Source of the DNA: Colocasia esculenta | Lineage: Eukaryota > Streptophyta > Magnoliopsida > Alismatales > Araceae | Length of the DNA: 64,000 bases | NCBI GenBank assembly: GCA_014218235.1 | Contig: CM024758.1 | Coordinates: forward strand, 99,547,698-99,611,697 | Reading direction: 5' to 3' | Shown: one piece after another, positions 32,264 through 42,287 of the stretch | Layout of the letters: the number at the start of each line of letters is the position of its first letter | How positions within the stretch are numbered: the first letter of the stretch is position 1 | The notes under the pieces: model-generated | Seen by the model: the letters and a program-made list of their open reading frames with translations, nothing else | The model's database searches: none | What the model was told of the DNA's origin: nothing | Made by a program: the position numbers and the translations under genes

Positions 32264-33777
32264 TGATAATCTCATAATTGTTATGAATAATCGTGCCATT
32301 TTATTGACAAATACTTGATAATTCATAAATCTATTATCATTAGATTACATGGGCGATAATTGATTAATCTCTGTTGTATGTGTTTTGCAGGATTATGAGC
32401 CAAGAAAGAGGTTTTAAATGGGCCAAGGAATCTAATTGGACCAAGAGAATGAAGAGAGATTCTTTTTCCCCTCTATCTTTTCAATTTTAAAATTCCCTCT
32501 CTTTTAAAATCACTCCTCTATTTTCTAAAATCCCTCCCTCTAATCTCTCATCTTTCCTCTCTTCTCTCTATCTATTTTAAAAAAGATCTTTTTTCTCTCT
32601 CTCTCTCATTCCCTTCCTCTGCTCTTTCTTTCTGCTTTTCCTCTCCTCTCTTGGCTACGGCGATCCTCCTCTTCTCCTCTCTCTCTCTCGTCTGTTTTCT
32701 CTCTCTTCTCTTCTCTTCCTCATCTCTGCTTCCTCTTCTCTTTCTTCCTCTCTCCGACCTCTCTTCAAACACAGAAGCAGCAGCAGCACGTCTGGCTGCC
32801 CCACGCCCCTGCGCAGACCGCCCACGTGCGACCCCGCGCCCACGCACGTCTCTGCCGCGCCCCCCCGCCGCTGCCACGCCCGCGCTGCCCCGCACCCAGG
32901 CCCCGCCTGCACGCTGCCTCGCGTCCAGCCACGTCGCCCCCACGCGTCCGGCCCTCGCGCGGACCCCTGCCGCGCCTGCACGTGAGCCCGCCTATGCCAC
33001 GCGCCCAGCGCCCAGGCGCCTCGGCCGCAGGCCGAGCTACCTGCGCTCGACGCTGCCTGCCACGCGCCCCTGTGCCCTCCTCTCTACGTGCATGCATTCA
33101 CGTAGAGGAGGCCGCGCCACCCTCTCTCTCTCACTCTCTCTCCTATCGCTCTCTCTCCTCTCTCGTCTCTCTCATCTCTTTCTCTCGTCTCTCTCCTCTC
33201 TCTTTCATCTCTCTTGTTCTCTCTCTCGCTCTCGCGCTCTCTCTCTCTCTCTCTCGGCTCTCTCTCTTCTTGCCTCTCTCCTCTCTCTCGTCTCTCTCTC
33301 GCCTCTTCTCTCTCTCCTCAGCGCTCTCTCTCCTCTCGCTTTCACTCTCTCCTCTCTTTCTCGCGCTCTCTCTCTCTCTCTCTTCTCTCACTTTTCTCTC
33401 TCTCCTCTCGTCTCTCTGTTCTTTCTCTTGTTTTCTCTCTATTTCCAATCTTTTCTTAATGTAGTTGTTGATGTTAGAAACATTTCTTTATTAAGTATTT
33501 TTTATTTAGTGGATTAAAATTTTAGATCTTGTCTCGCATTCTCCAGTTCACTCTTTATCTCTCTCTTTATTTATTTAGCTTAGTTTAGATTTATTAATGC
33601 AACTTAGTTTTAATACCACCACATTATTTTTCTAATAAAAACCCAGATTTCAATTCTAAAATCTTTTCCCTGGGATTCGACTCGGCTCTCACCACTTAAC
33701 TATTGTCAAAATATTTAGTGTAGCCGATAATTTTGAGATTGTTAGTCACGTGTTTACAACGCATTTGTAGGCTATCA
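32264..33777 (+). repeat. E3 5' LTR
   Basis: This 1514-bp LTR has a GC-rich block (about 32770-33110) followed by a nearly pure CT block (33115-33440). Open frames of 80-288 codons here (for example 32651-33517) are Ser/Leu- or Ala/Pro/Arg-rich by-products of these compositions. Close partner at 37713-39194. Confidence 0.92.
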
Positions 33778-33782
33778 ATTTT

Positions 33783-33800
33783 TGGCGCCGTTGCCGGGGA
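33783..33800 (+). other. E3 primer binding site (tRNA-Asp type)
   Basis: TGGCGCCGTTGCCGGGGA begins five bases after the 5' LTR. It is the complement of the 3' end of plant tRNA-Asp (CCCCGGCAACGGCGCCA). Confidence 0.9.
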
Positions 33801-35462
33801 ATTAGATTTTTAGTTTTGATAATCTTGGTATTTTTTGTATATATTCCATCTAACATTTTCTTTCTTTTTGTAGGTATTTGTGAATACGATGGAAATCTGA
33901 AAAAAAAATCCGAAAAAAAAGGACTTGCTCTCCGAGATAAGTCTTTCCCTTTCTTACTTTTTATTTTTTTTCTTTTATTTCCAAAAATGAGGGATTGCGT
34001 TGAAGGTAAGTATCCTATACCCTTTGATTCTGTTTCCTTTTTTTTTGCATGCTCCATATTTTGGTAACTTATAAAAAAAAAGAAGTTTCTTGTTGGCTAG
34101 TCAGGTTCATTAATTTAAAAAAAAATCACTTGAATCCAATAAAAAGATGTCATTTCAAGATTAGAAACCTTCCATGTTTAGGACATGCATCATTTAGAAT
34201 TTCATCTTTAGGAATGTCTTTTTGAATACTTTCCAATTTTATCGAAGATTACAGGAGGCAAGGTGAGAATCTTTAACTTTCCAAAAGCATGCTCATGCAT
34301 TTCCATGCTTGCATAGAACCCCTTATGTGTTATGGTGTGTATCTCATTGCTAAAATACTTTAAGGGCAATATCCTTAAAAGATAAGGGGGGATTTCATCA
34401 CCCTTCCTTGGCCCACAAACTGATTCTTCTGCATCTTTTTGTATCCCAGCTCTTAATAAAGGCAGTAGACATTGACCTAGGGTTCACACTGAGATTTTGG
34501 TCCACCTAGGTCCACTATCATGTTTTGGAAACTGGTGTCTAAGGCTAGAGGTTAAGTGGCAAGTGCCTAAGCGGGAAAGTGGTTCTCTAATTAGGTCCCT
34601 ACAAAAGTAGGGGGAGCCTCCCACTACCACACCTCTTACCTGGCCAGTGGACATACATGTTAGTGGACTTAGGTTGGGTTTAAGTCACTTTGTGAGAAAG
34701 ATTACATTTAGATCCAGATCCCTAGGTCATTTAGGTTAATTGTTTGCAACTTATTTGTCTCTGCCTAACAAAAAAAATTAAAATTAAAAATTAAAATTTT
34801 TTTAAAAAAGAAAAAAAAGTCTCATATTTCTCATTCACATCATATGTGGGCCAACCCAGCACATTATATAGGCCATGGCCCAACCAATTTTCATCTCTCA
34901 TTCAACGTGGCCCAGCCTACTTTGAAAATACACATTTCTTGTCAGCCCACTATGAAAGTACATCCCCTGGGTGGCCCAACTCTCATATTTTACCCAAGAT
35001 CAAGCCACCATACTAATTTGTTCCATAATGCCATCCTCTTCACCCAAGCAGAAACCAATATTTTCAATGGCCTTCCACCTCCACTCCACTCCTTACCCAA
35101 AAGATGAACAATATGTCCCTCCACAGAATTGAGTTTGCTTTACTAAGATCCACAAGGGAAATTCAAGGACCCTTTCTTGGTGCTGAAATCATCTCATGGT
35201 TCAATGAAGGATCTTTAGTACTGATCTGCATGTATGTTTATCAAATGCTCCAAAAGGTACACTTTCCAACCACTTGGAGAGATAATGCCACATTTGATAC
35301 AGAGCGATCAACCGATTGTGGCCCAAGCCCAAAGTCCTCCTAACAACAACTTTCATCCTGGGTCCAATTTCAAAATAATATTCATGATCAAGGCTATGAT
35401 GGGGGACAACATGCAGATCCACATTCCAGTTATACTTCTCCCCCCCACAATCAGGCCTATTT
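33801..35462 (+). other. E3 leader, no supported gene
   Basis: The 1.6 kb after the PBS has short frames only. The part 34840-35100 repeats GGCCCA/GTGGCCCA words at intervals and is Cys/Pro/His-rich in translation. I see no family match. Confidence 0.5.
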
Positions 35463-35670
35463 GATGATCAATTTGGGCAATCTATACAAAAGATCTGTGA
35501 TGCTCAACAAGTCTTTGAGCAAACCTTCGCTCACCAACAACAAGAATTGGAAAAATCTTTTACCAAAACTGACCTTCTAATTGATCAATTGATAGAAATC
35601 AGAAAGAGGCAAAATATTCAATTACCAACTCAATCAATTGACAATTATGAAAATCAATATCATGATTGAT
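35463..35670 (+). pseudogene. E3 Gln-rich Gag-like fragment
   Basis: A frame reads DDQFGQSIQKICDAQQVFEQ and continues as a Gln/Glu/Lys-rich helical stretch to a TGA at 35668-35670. Its position and the repeated QQ-plus-hydrophobic pattern recall the coiled segment near the C-terminus of Athila-type Gag. That comparison is by eye and weak. Upstream, another frame gives a Gly/His/Gln-rich spacer. No zinc knuckle. Confidence 0.4.
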
Positions 35671-35892
35671 CAGCATTTGACCCACAACTTTCACTTGAAA
35701 CTTCACAGCCTAATGTGACTATGGACATGTCCACTGGCAAACTGAGTGTAATTTTAATAAGTCAGATCAAGAGGAGATGGGTAGTACTACAAATCAATCC
35801 ATGATTTTTACCCAACTTGAATTGACTGCCAAGAAGAGCCCAGCCATGATGTCACCTGTGAAGAATACTCTAGGGAGTTAGTTGAACTCAAG

Positions 35893-36336
35893 TTGGAGGG
35901 AGAACAAGAGGAAGTGGACAAGCTAGATGGTGATAAACCTTTATTTCTTGCCCTTCCTAGGTCTAATGTGACCTTAACCCAAGGAGGGGATGAAGAAAAG
36001 ATGAGTGTGGAGATGGAATGGAGTCAAGGCATAAACCATTCTACTTGGATAGGGGAAGAGTTGAAAATTTTGCCTGGCAGTAACTCTGATGGGGACTTTC
36101 ATGATTTAGGGGATGATGTGGATCTAACACCCATCCTTGACATTGGCAAAGCTAAAGTCAATTTGAACATTATGCAATTAGCCAACTGGTCAAATCCACT
36201 TGGACTTGATGAAAATCTGTGTGTTAAAGAGCCTACACATCCATTCCCAACAATTATGGTCTCCTTGACACTAGGCATATGGTGGAATCTCCAAGGATCC
36301 ATGATACCCAAACCCTTTCTCACCTCAACAATATGA
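35893..36336 (+). CDS. E3 unknown acidic ORF, 147 codons
   Basis: The only sizeable frame of ordinary composition in E3. It starts MEGEQEEVDKLDGDKPLFLA and is rich in Glu/Asp/Leu, with no transmembrane segment, signal peptide or metal-binding motif that I can see. It is uninterrupted from 35893 to the stop at 36334-36336. I do not recognise the family. It could be a conserved LARD spacer ORF or a chance frame. Confidence 0.3.
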   Translation: MEGEQEEVDKLDGDKPLFLALPRSNVTLTQGGDEEKMSVEMEWSQGINHSTWIGEELKILPGSNSDGDFHDLGDDVDLTPILDIGKAKVNLNIMQLANWSNPLGLDENLCVKEPTHPFPTIMVSLTLGIWWNLQGSMIPKPFLTSTI

Positions 36337-36629
36337 ATATGAATCCTAAAATTGAGGTTGAAGAAAAGAATTTGGAAAAAGTAAGGTCCGAATTGAAGTG
36401 TTCATACATATAAGACCTTAAGTGTGTAGAGGAATATTGTATAATTGAAGACATGATTCTTCCTCTATCATTTTCTGACTCTCTTTGGCAACAGGTTGGC
36501 CCACGTATGTATAGATCCAGTCTTTTCCTCCAGGTACAAGAGCTGACACTTAAGGAGGATAAGATCACATGGTGGCTCATTCTTAATGCAACTCGTTGGT
36601 TATGGAGCTTCATGGTGTCTGGCTGAAGA

Positions 36630-36672
36630 CGTTAAACTTAGCGCTTGTTGGGAGGCAACCCAATATTTTTAA
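36630..36672 (+). other. E3 conserved GTTGGGAGGCAACCC hairpin
   Basis: ACGTTAAACTTAGCGCTTG is followed by TTGGGAGGCAACCCAA (36648-36663), whose TTGGG/CCCAA arms can form a small hairpin. From memory this AGCGCTT...TTGGGAGGCAACCCAA phrase is a recurrent 3' landmark of Athila-type elements and their non-autonomous relatives. Confidence 0.6.
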
Positions 36673-37260
36673 GAATGTCAACTAATTGAGTTTCTCTTTT
36701 GTATTTTAGTGATTGGAGTCCCGATGCCCTAGATGTGTTTATGGAGTAACTCGCCTTTCTGTGCATGTCAGGTTGTATCTCTCCTTCTATGGCTTTCAAT
36801 GGCTGTACCTTATTTTATATCATTTGCCATTGAGGACAATGTCATCCAAGTTGGGGGAGGGAAATTATGAAATCTATTGTGAAAATCTTTCAAATTTAAA
36901 ATCCTGCTAAACATCCCAAACTTTATACTTAATGTATCATTTTTCATGAAAAAATAAGTCATTGTAGAATGATTTTACTCTATGTATATACTTGTGCTAG
37001 TGGTACGTAAAAGGATGAGTGTTGTAGTTATGTTCTTAGCATTTTCTTCAAATATATTTGAAATTTTATTGAACCTACACTCATGAATTATATGATGAAT
37101 AAGTGTCATTCATGAGAGTGATGAGAGTTTTTACCTAACACTCATGTTGAGGATTGACATTCTACACTCTTATTGAAAACTAATCGTGGGGAAAAAGCTA
37201 CCTGCCTACAAGTTATGAAAAAAAATGATGACAAAATGAAAATGAAGAAGGAAATCCCTA

Positions 37261-37320
37261 GCTTAGTAACCGGGCTTTGGCACCTCAAGAAGTGTAGAAG
37301 TTCGCGTCAAACGGTGAAGG
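37261..37320 (+). other. GTAACC...CGTCAAA module, E3 copy
   Basis: CTTAGTAACCGGGCTTTGGC is followed 20-30 nt later by GTTCGCGTCAAACGGTGAAG. It resembles the modules of E1 and E2 in order, spacing and position (a few hundred bases before the 3' LTR), though E3 is a gypsy-type element. Confidence 0.6.
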
Positions 37321-37700
37321 ATATCCAAGTTAAAAAAAATTGATGAAAATGAGGAGACAAAAAAAAGGCAGAGTGAAAGCTACCTGTAATTCGAGGATTT
37401 GATTTAAGGAGTGTAGAGTTGATATCATCTCTAAGTAATGGGTAAAAAGCTCATGCACTATCTTAGTAATACTTATTGATCACAAGTGCATTCACGAAGG
37501 AAATGATAATTTCAAGTGTATCTTGAGGAACTGTCTAATAACATGAACTGACATGTTTATCTTTGACACTTGCTACTAGAACTGAAATACTTAGTGTTGA
37601 TCAGTCTCATCCCTGCTTTCTTGACATGGAAATGATGTTTTGAGTTCTTGTTAGTCCCAATTATTCACTTGTGTGCATTGCTAAGGACTAGCAATGAGTA

Positions 37701-37712
37701 AGTTGGGGGATG
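37701..37712 (+). other. E3 polypurine tract
   Basis: AGTTGGGGGATG abuts the 3' LTR start TGATAATC. It is purine-rich with one T pair, as usual for Athila-type elements. Confidence 0.75.
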
Positions 37713-39194
37713 TGATAATCTCATAATTGTTATGAATAATCATGCTATTTTATTGACAAATACTTGATAAATTCATAAATCTCTATTATCATTAGATTAC
37801 ATGGGCGATAATTGATTAATCTCTATTGTATTGTGTTTACAGGATTATGGCCAAGAAATGAGATTTTAAATGGGCCAAGGAATCTAATTGGACCAAGAGA
37901 ATGAAGAGAGATTCTTTTCCCTCTCTATCTTTTCAATTTTTAAAATTCCATCTCTTTAAAATCACTCCTCTATTTTCTAAAAATCTCTCCCTCTAATCTC
38001 TCCTCTTTCCTCTCTTATCTCTATCTATTTTAAAAAGAGATCTTTTCTCTCTCTCTCTCTCATTCCCTTCCTCCGCTCTTTCTCTCTTCTTTTCCCTCTC
38101 CTCTCTTGGCTGTGGCGATCCTCCTCTTTCCTCTCCTGTCTCTCTCTCGTCGTCTGTTATCTCTCTCTCTTCTTCTTCCTCTTCTCTGCTTCCTCTTCTC
38201 TTTCTTCCTCTCTCCCGCCGCCTCTCTTCAAACACAGAATCAGCAGCAGCAGCGTCTGGGCCGCCCCGCGCCCCCGCGCAGGACCGCCACGGGCGACCCC
38301 GCGCCCCACGCGCCTCTGCCGCACGCCCCCGCCGCTGCCACGCCCGCCTGCCCCCACCCAGGCCCCGCCTGCCGCTGCCCCGCATCCAGCCGCGTCGCCC
38401 CCACGCGTCCGGCCCTCGCGCGGACCCCTGCCGCGCCTGCACGCGAGCCCGCCTGTGCCACGCGCCCCAGCGCCCAGGCCGCCGCCTCCGCCCGCCCGCG
38501 CTCGACGCTGCCTCCACACACGCTCCTGTGCCCTCCTCTCTACGTGCATGCATGCACGTAGAGGAGGCCGCGCCGCCCTCTCTCTCTCGCTCTCTCTCCT
38601 CTCTCGTCTCTCTCATCTCTTTCTCTCGTCTCTCTCCTCTCTCTTTCATGTCTCTTGTTCTCTCTCTCACTCTCGCGCTCTCTCTCTCTCTCACACTCTC
38701 TCTCTTCTCGCCTCTCTCCTCTATCTCTCAGCGCTCTCCCTCTCCTCTCGCTTTCCTCTCTCTCTCCTCTCTTCCTCGCGCTCTCTCCTCTCTCTTCTCT
38801 CACTTTCTCTCTCTCCTCTCGTCTCTCTTGTTCTTTCTCTGTTTTTCTCTCTATTTCCCATCTTTTCTTAGTGTAGTTGTTGATGTTAAAAACATTTCTT
38901 TATTATGTATTTTTGTTTTAGTGGATTAAAATTTTAGATCTTGTCTCGCATTCTCCAATTCACTCTTTATCTCTCTCTTTATTTATTTAGCTTAGTTTAG
39001 ATTTATTTAATGCAACTTAGTTTTAATACCACCACGTTATTTTTCTAAATAAAACCCAAGTTTTCAATTCTAAAATCTTTTTCCCCGTGGATTCGACTCG
39101 GCTCTCACCACTTACTATTGTCAAAATATTAGTGTAGGCCAATAATTTTGAGATTGTTAGTCACGTGTTTAACGACGTATTGTGTGGGCTATCA
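37713..39194 (+). repeat. E3 3' LTR
   Basis: 1482-bp partner of 32264-33777. It has the same GC-rich then CT-rich blocks, with length differences mainly in the CT repeats. It is followed by the ATAAC duplication. Confidence 0.92.
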
Positions 39195-39199
39195 ATAAC

Positions 39200-40750
39200 T
39201 TCTCTTTTGAATAAAATGTATGTGTCTGTATTGTGATTATTTGCTCATATCCATATTTTCTGTGTTCGTTGATTCTTCTTGACTGAATGCAAAATGTGTG
39301 CAAAATTAACTGTGTATCATTTGCATATCATTTTTTTCTAGTCATGCACACATTAAGGGGGAGCACATAACTTAGGAAGAGTGATTGGTTTTGAAAAGAA
39401 GGCAACAATGCTTGTACATAAGTTGTCAGGGAACAAAGTGCAAAATTGATCAGACTTGTTGAGTAATGTTAGTGAAGGTTTTTATTCAGAATCAGGTCGA
39501 CACATAATTGGTGTTGTGTCGACACCAGTTCACTATTCTGACTGAGAGTGATCATTATCAACATCCTGTGTCGACACACAACAACTCCTGTGTCGACACA
39601 TCTCTTCTTTGCTTGACATCAAATCTTTCAAAATCTTGCCAGACATATTCATTTGATATTCTTTCATGTTAAAGAAGGATAATCTTTACTTTGATGATTT
39701 TTGACTAAGTCAATAATTTAGGGGGAGTTAAAGGATTCACTGATTTTTCTTACATCAGACCAAAAACAATTTAGTGGTTTGCATTTTATGAAGTTCAAAA
39801 CCTTGACCATTAATTCTTCTGAAATCAACCAAGAGTGCATATTTAACAGTCTCAAAATATTCTTTAAGTCAACATTCTTTTATTCTCTGAAATTCAAGAG
39901 TATAATGATCTCTTTGATTGAATAGTTTCAAAATCAGTATTGTTTTTACACATCTTTTGACAATTTGAGAAATGTTGAGTATGTTTCCAACATTTGGTAT
40001 CTAACATATTTTAGTTCTTTCTTGGCAGAGCAATGACTTGCATACTGAGAAACTGCAAACCTTCACAACAGTGATGAGCTATGTATGCCATAAAGTGTCT
40101 TGCTATCTCTGCTCTAAGGGGTTCAATCAAAATGTTAAAATTAAATGTTAACTAAGTAACTGAAAATATTGGCGTCTGATAAACGTATATTCTCTTGTCA
40201 AAAAATTTACATCAACCCCTTGAGGCAGAATGATTAGTACTCTCAAGTAACCAGGAAATCCGGTGTGTAAAAAGCATGTGCACTTGTGTGAAAAAGATAT
40301 ACATATTTGACTGCTCATTACCATTGTTTCAAGGAAAATACAATAAACAAAGATGGTTAACACTTTGCCTAACTCATATCCTCTAGAATGTTTAACTTCA
40401 ATACTAATTAGAATTTATCCTAGAGAAATTATTTTGAAATTGATAAATAAAAAAAAGAATGGTTTGATACTAAACAGAATAATTTAATTCTATTAAATTT
40501 TGCTTCTGATTCTTCATACTTTTTGATGGTCAAACATTGACTAATACTATTCAAACCATTAAACTTGAAAAAGAAAAGATGAAAAGAATTTGATAGTGAC
40601 ATCTTTAACATATTAAAAATCCCTGAAAAGTTGATAATCAAGTCATCTTTATCATATTAAAGACTCTCTCCCTCTCTCTCTCAAATTTTCTTCTCCATTT
40701 TTTATTTTTATTTTATATTTTTCAGAACTTGTAAAGGGGAGGGGATCAAC
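39200..40750 (+). other. C1 3' non-coding region, 3' LTR not found
   Basis: Resumes C1 after E3. It contains CACACATTAAGGGGGAGCAC (39343-39363) as in SIRE 3' regions, a four-site GTCGAC array, two weak GTAAC modules (40152-40203 and 40236-40290) and a purine tract GTAAAGGGGAGGGGATC (40731-40747). No LTR start follows the tract and no copy of the 19624 LTR appears, so C1 is truncated or rearranged near here. The exact end is uncertain. Confidence 0.6.
39494..39600. repeat. Paired GTCGAC array in C1 3' region
   Basis: Sites at 39496, 39518, 39570 and 39592. Steps within pairs are 22 and 22; the pair step is 74. Most extend to GTGTCGACAC. Confidence 0.88.
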
Positions 40751-40933
40751 ATTTTTTTAGTTTTATTTTTTTATTTTTCAAAATTATTTTAGTGCAACAA
40801 TATGTTTATTATTTTTTACCTATTTCTTTTGATTTCATCTTGACTGTATATTTTATTGATGTTATTAACACTATCATTATCTCTTTTTTGTCTTCTTAAT
40901 TAATTCCAATTATACATTTAGGCACCGTACTCA

Positions 40934-41230
40934 ATGGCTACCTCAAAAGATGGTAAAATTAGGGTGGTCAATTGGGATGTTGATCAAATTTTGCTTGATA
41001 TTCTTGTGGAGCAAAAGATAACAATAGTGATTTACACTTTAGAAATTTCAATGAAGTTATTAAAATGCAATATACATTACCAAATCTCGAAAACCTCTAC
41101 AATAATATAAAGATAATGTACACTCTTTATCTTAGTTTACAAAGTTGTTTTGAATGGAGATATATAGGATGATGAGAAAAATGTCCACACTAACATCAAT
41201 GCTACCAAACGAAGAAGTATATAATGGTAA
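40934..41230 (+). pseudogene. Myb/SANT-like domain fragment
   Basis: The ATG frame reads MATSKDGKIRVVNWDVDQIL then LDILVEQK. After a +1 shift it reads LHFRNFNEVIKMQYTLPNLE and NLYNNIKIMYTL. This follows the pattern of plant Myb/SANT-like domains (WDxxxxxLLxxLVEQ..G.R, F.K..WNE...F, LKNK...L), a domain often found in proteins derived from PIF/Harbinger elements. At least one frameshift and later stops break it. There is no transposase around it. The family call is by pattern only. Confidence 0.5.
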
Positions 41231-42090
41231 AAAAATAAAAATTATATTCCCATATTAACATTATTTTTATCAAACGAAATATGAAATTATATTTAAAAAA
41301 TTATCTTTAAAAATATCAAATAACAGATGGATTAAAATGGAGATAATATATCCCTACATTAATTTACCTCCATCCCCATTTTTTCTTTTATCCCCGTCAG
41401 ATATTAACCACCGCTTCTCCTGCCCACTTGCAAGTCATCATAAAGTTGTCTGGAGACCCGGCAATGTGATAGTAAAAAAAAAAAAAAAAAAAAGTCGCAC
41501 ATCGTATCTGAGACATTTTATACAAATTAACGTACAAGGTCAACAGGTGAGTTATATCGATTGTATAATGATTATAGGGTTCAGACGATGGTTTTTGCCA
41601 ATTTTCCCCCCTCTAATGTTATATTTTATTATTCTTATATAGGTCAATTATATGAAAATATTATATCAATGTCTATTGGATTTGCTGCACACCTAAATGT
41701 GCAGCAAATACCACTCACAAATAGTGTTAATTTTGTCTACCTGAACAGTGGCCCTTGATCAGTTTTTAGGTGAGGAATCAGCAAGTCAAATTCATCCAAA
41801 GCTAAAAAAGAGAAGTTCCCTCTCTTCAAAACAAATAAATAAAATAAATATGGCATCTAAACATAGACAAATGTTGTTGCTTTCACGTGTGAATATATGC
41901 CAAGATTAATAATTGAATCTGGTGAGTCAAACTACTGGTTCTATCTCTCAATCACTGCTGTTAATGGGATCTTTTTAAGAAAAGTACTGCACAAGGGCGG
42001 TGGTGCGGCTGGCCAACATCATATCGACAGGGACTGATGGTCACCCACACCACACCCAATCGACAAGGACGTGGTGGGTCCTATTCGAAT
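41231..42090. other. Intergenic, no gene seen
   Basis: AT-rich DNA with a 20-base poly-A run at about 41475-41494. The 101- and 65-codon frames at 41337-41758 have no recognisable domain. This is the boundary between the retrotransposon stack and the gene-bearing interval. Confidence 0.5.
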
Positions 42091-42099
42091 AGAGCAAGG

Positions 42100-42278
42100 G
42101 AAAATAGTTTAGTACATTATTTGGTAACACATTAAAATAACACACAATCAAAGTGCATCACACAATTTCATCATTTATGAGTTGTTTTAACTTTTTTACT
42201 TTAGTTGTTGATGTGGCACAGTTTTAATAGTGATGTTATAAATGATGTTACCAAATGATGTTACAAAACTATTTCTCT
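42100..42278. mobile_element. Mutator-type MITE, about 179 bp
   Basis: The ends are inverted copies: left GAAAATAGTTTAGTACATTA then TTTGGTAACA; right in reverse GAAATAGTTTTGTAACATCA then TTTGGTAACA. About 30 bp of terminal inverted repeat are therefore visible. Both sides are flanked by the 9-bp direct repeat AGAGCAAGG (42091-42099 and 42279-42287). A 9-bp duplication is the hallmark of Mutator-like elements. There is no coding capacity. Confidence 0.8.
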
Positions 42279-42287
42279 AGAGCAAGG

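Larger units (their letters stand above)
32264..39194 (+). mobile_element. E3: Athila-like LTR element without pol (LARD), 6931 bp
   Basis: LTRs of 1514 and 1482 bp begin TGATAATCTCATAATTG and end GGCTATCA. ATAAC flanks the element at 32259-32263 and 39195-39199. The PBS complements plant tRNA-Asp, as in Athila-type Ty3/gypsy elements. A polypurine tract AGTTGGGGGATG precedes the 3' LTR. The 3.9-kb interior shows no protease, RT or integrase, so movement would depend on proteins from another element. It is inserted in the C1 3' region. Confidence 0.9.

Noticed and set aside
32651..33517. 288-codon open frame in the E3 LTR
   Set aside because: It spans the GC-rich and CTCTCT blocks of an LTR. 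Its Pro/Ala/Arg then Ser/Leu composition follows directly from the repeats, and all frames on both strands are open for the same reason.
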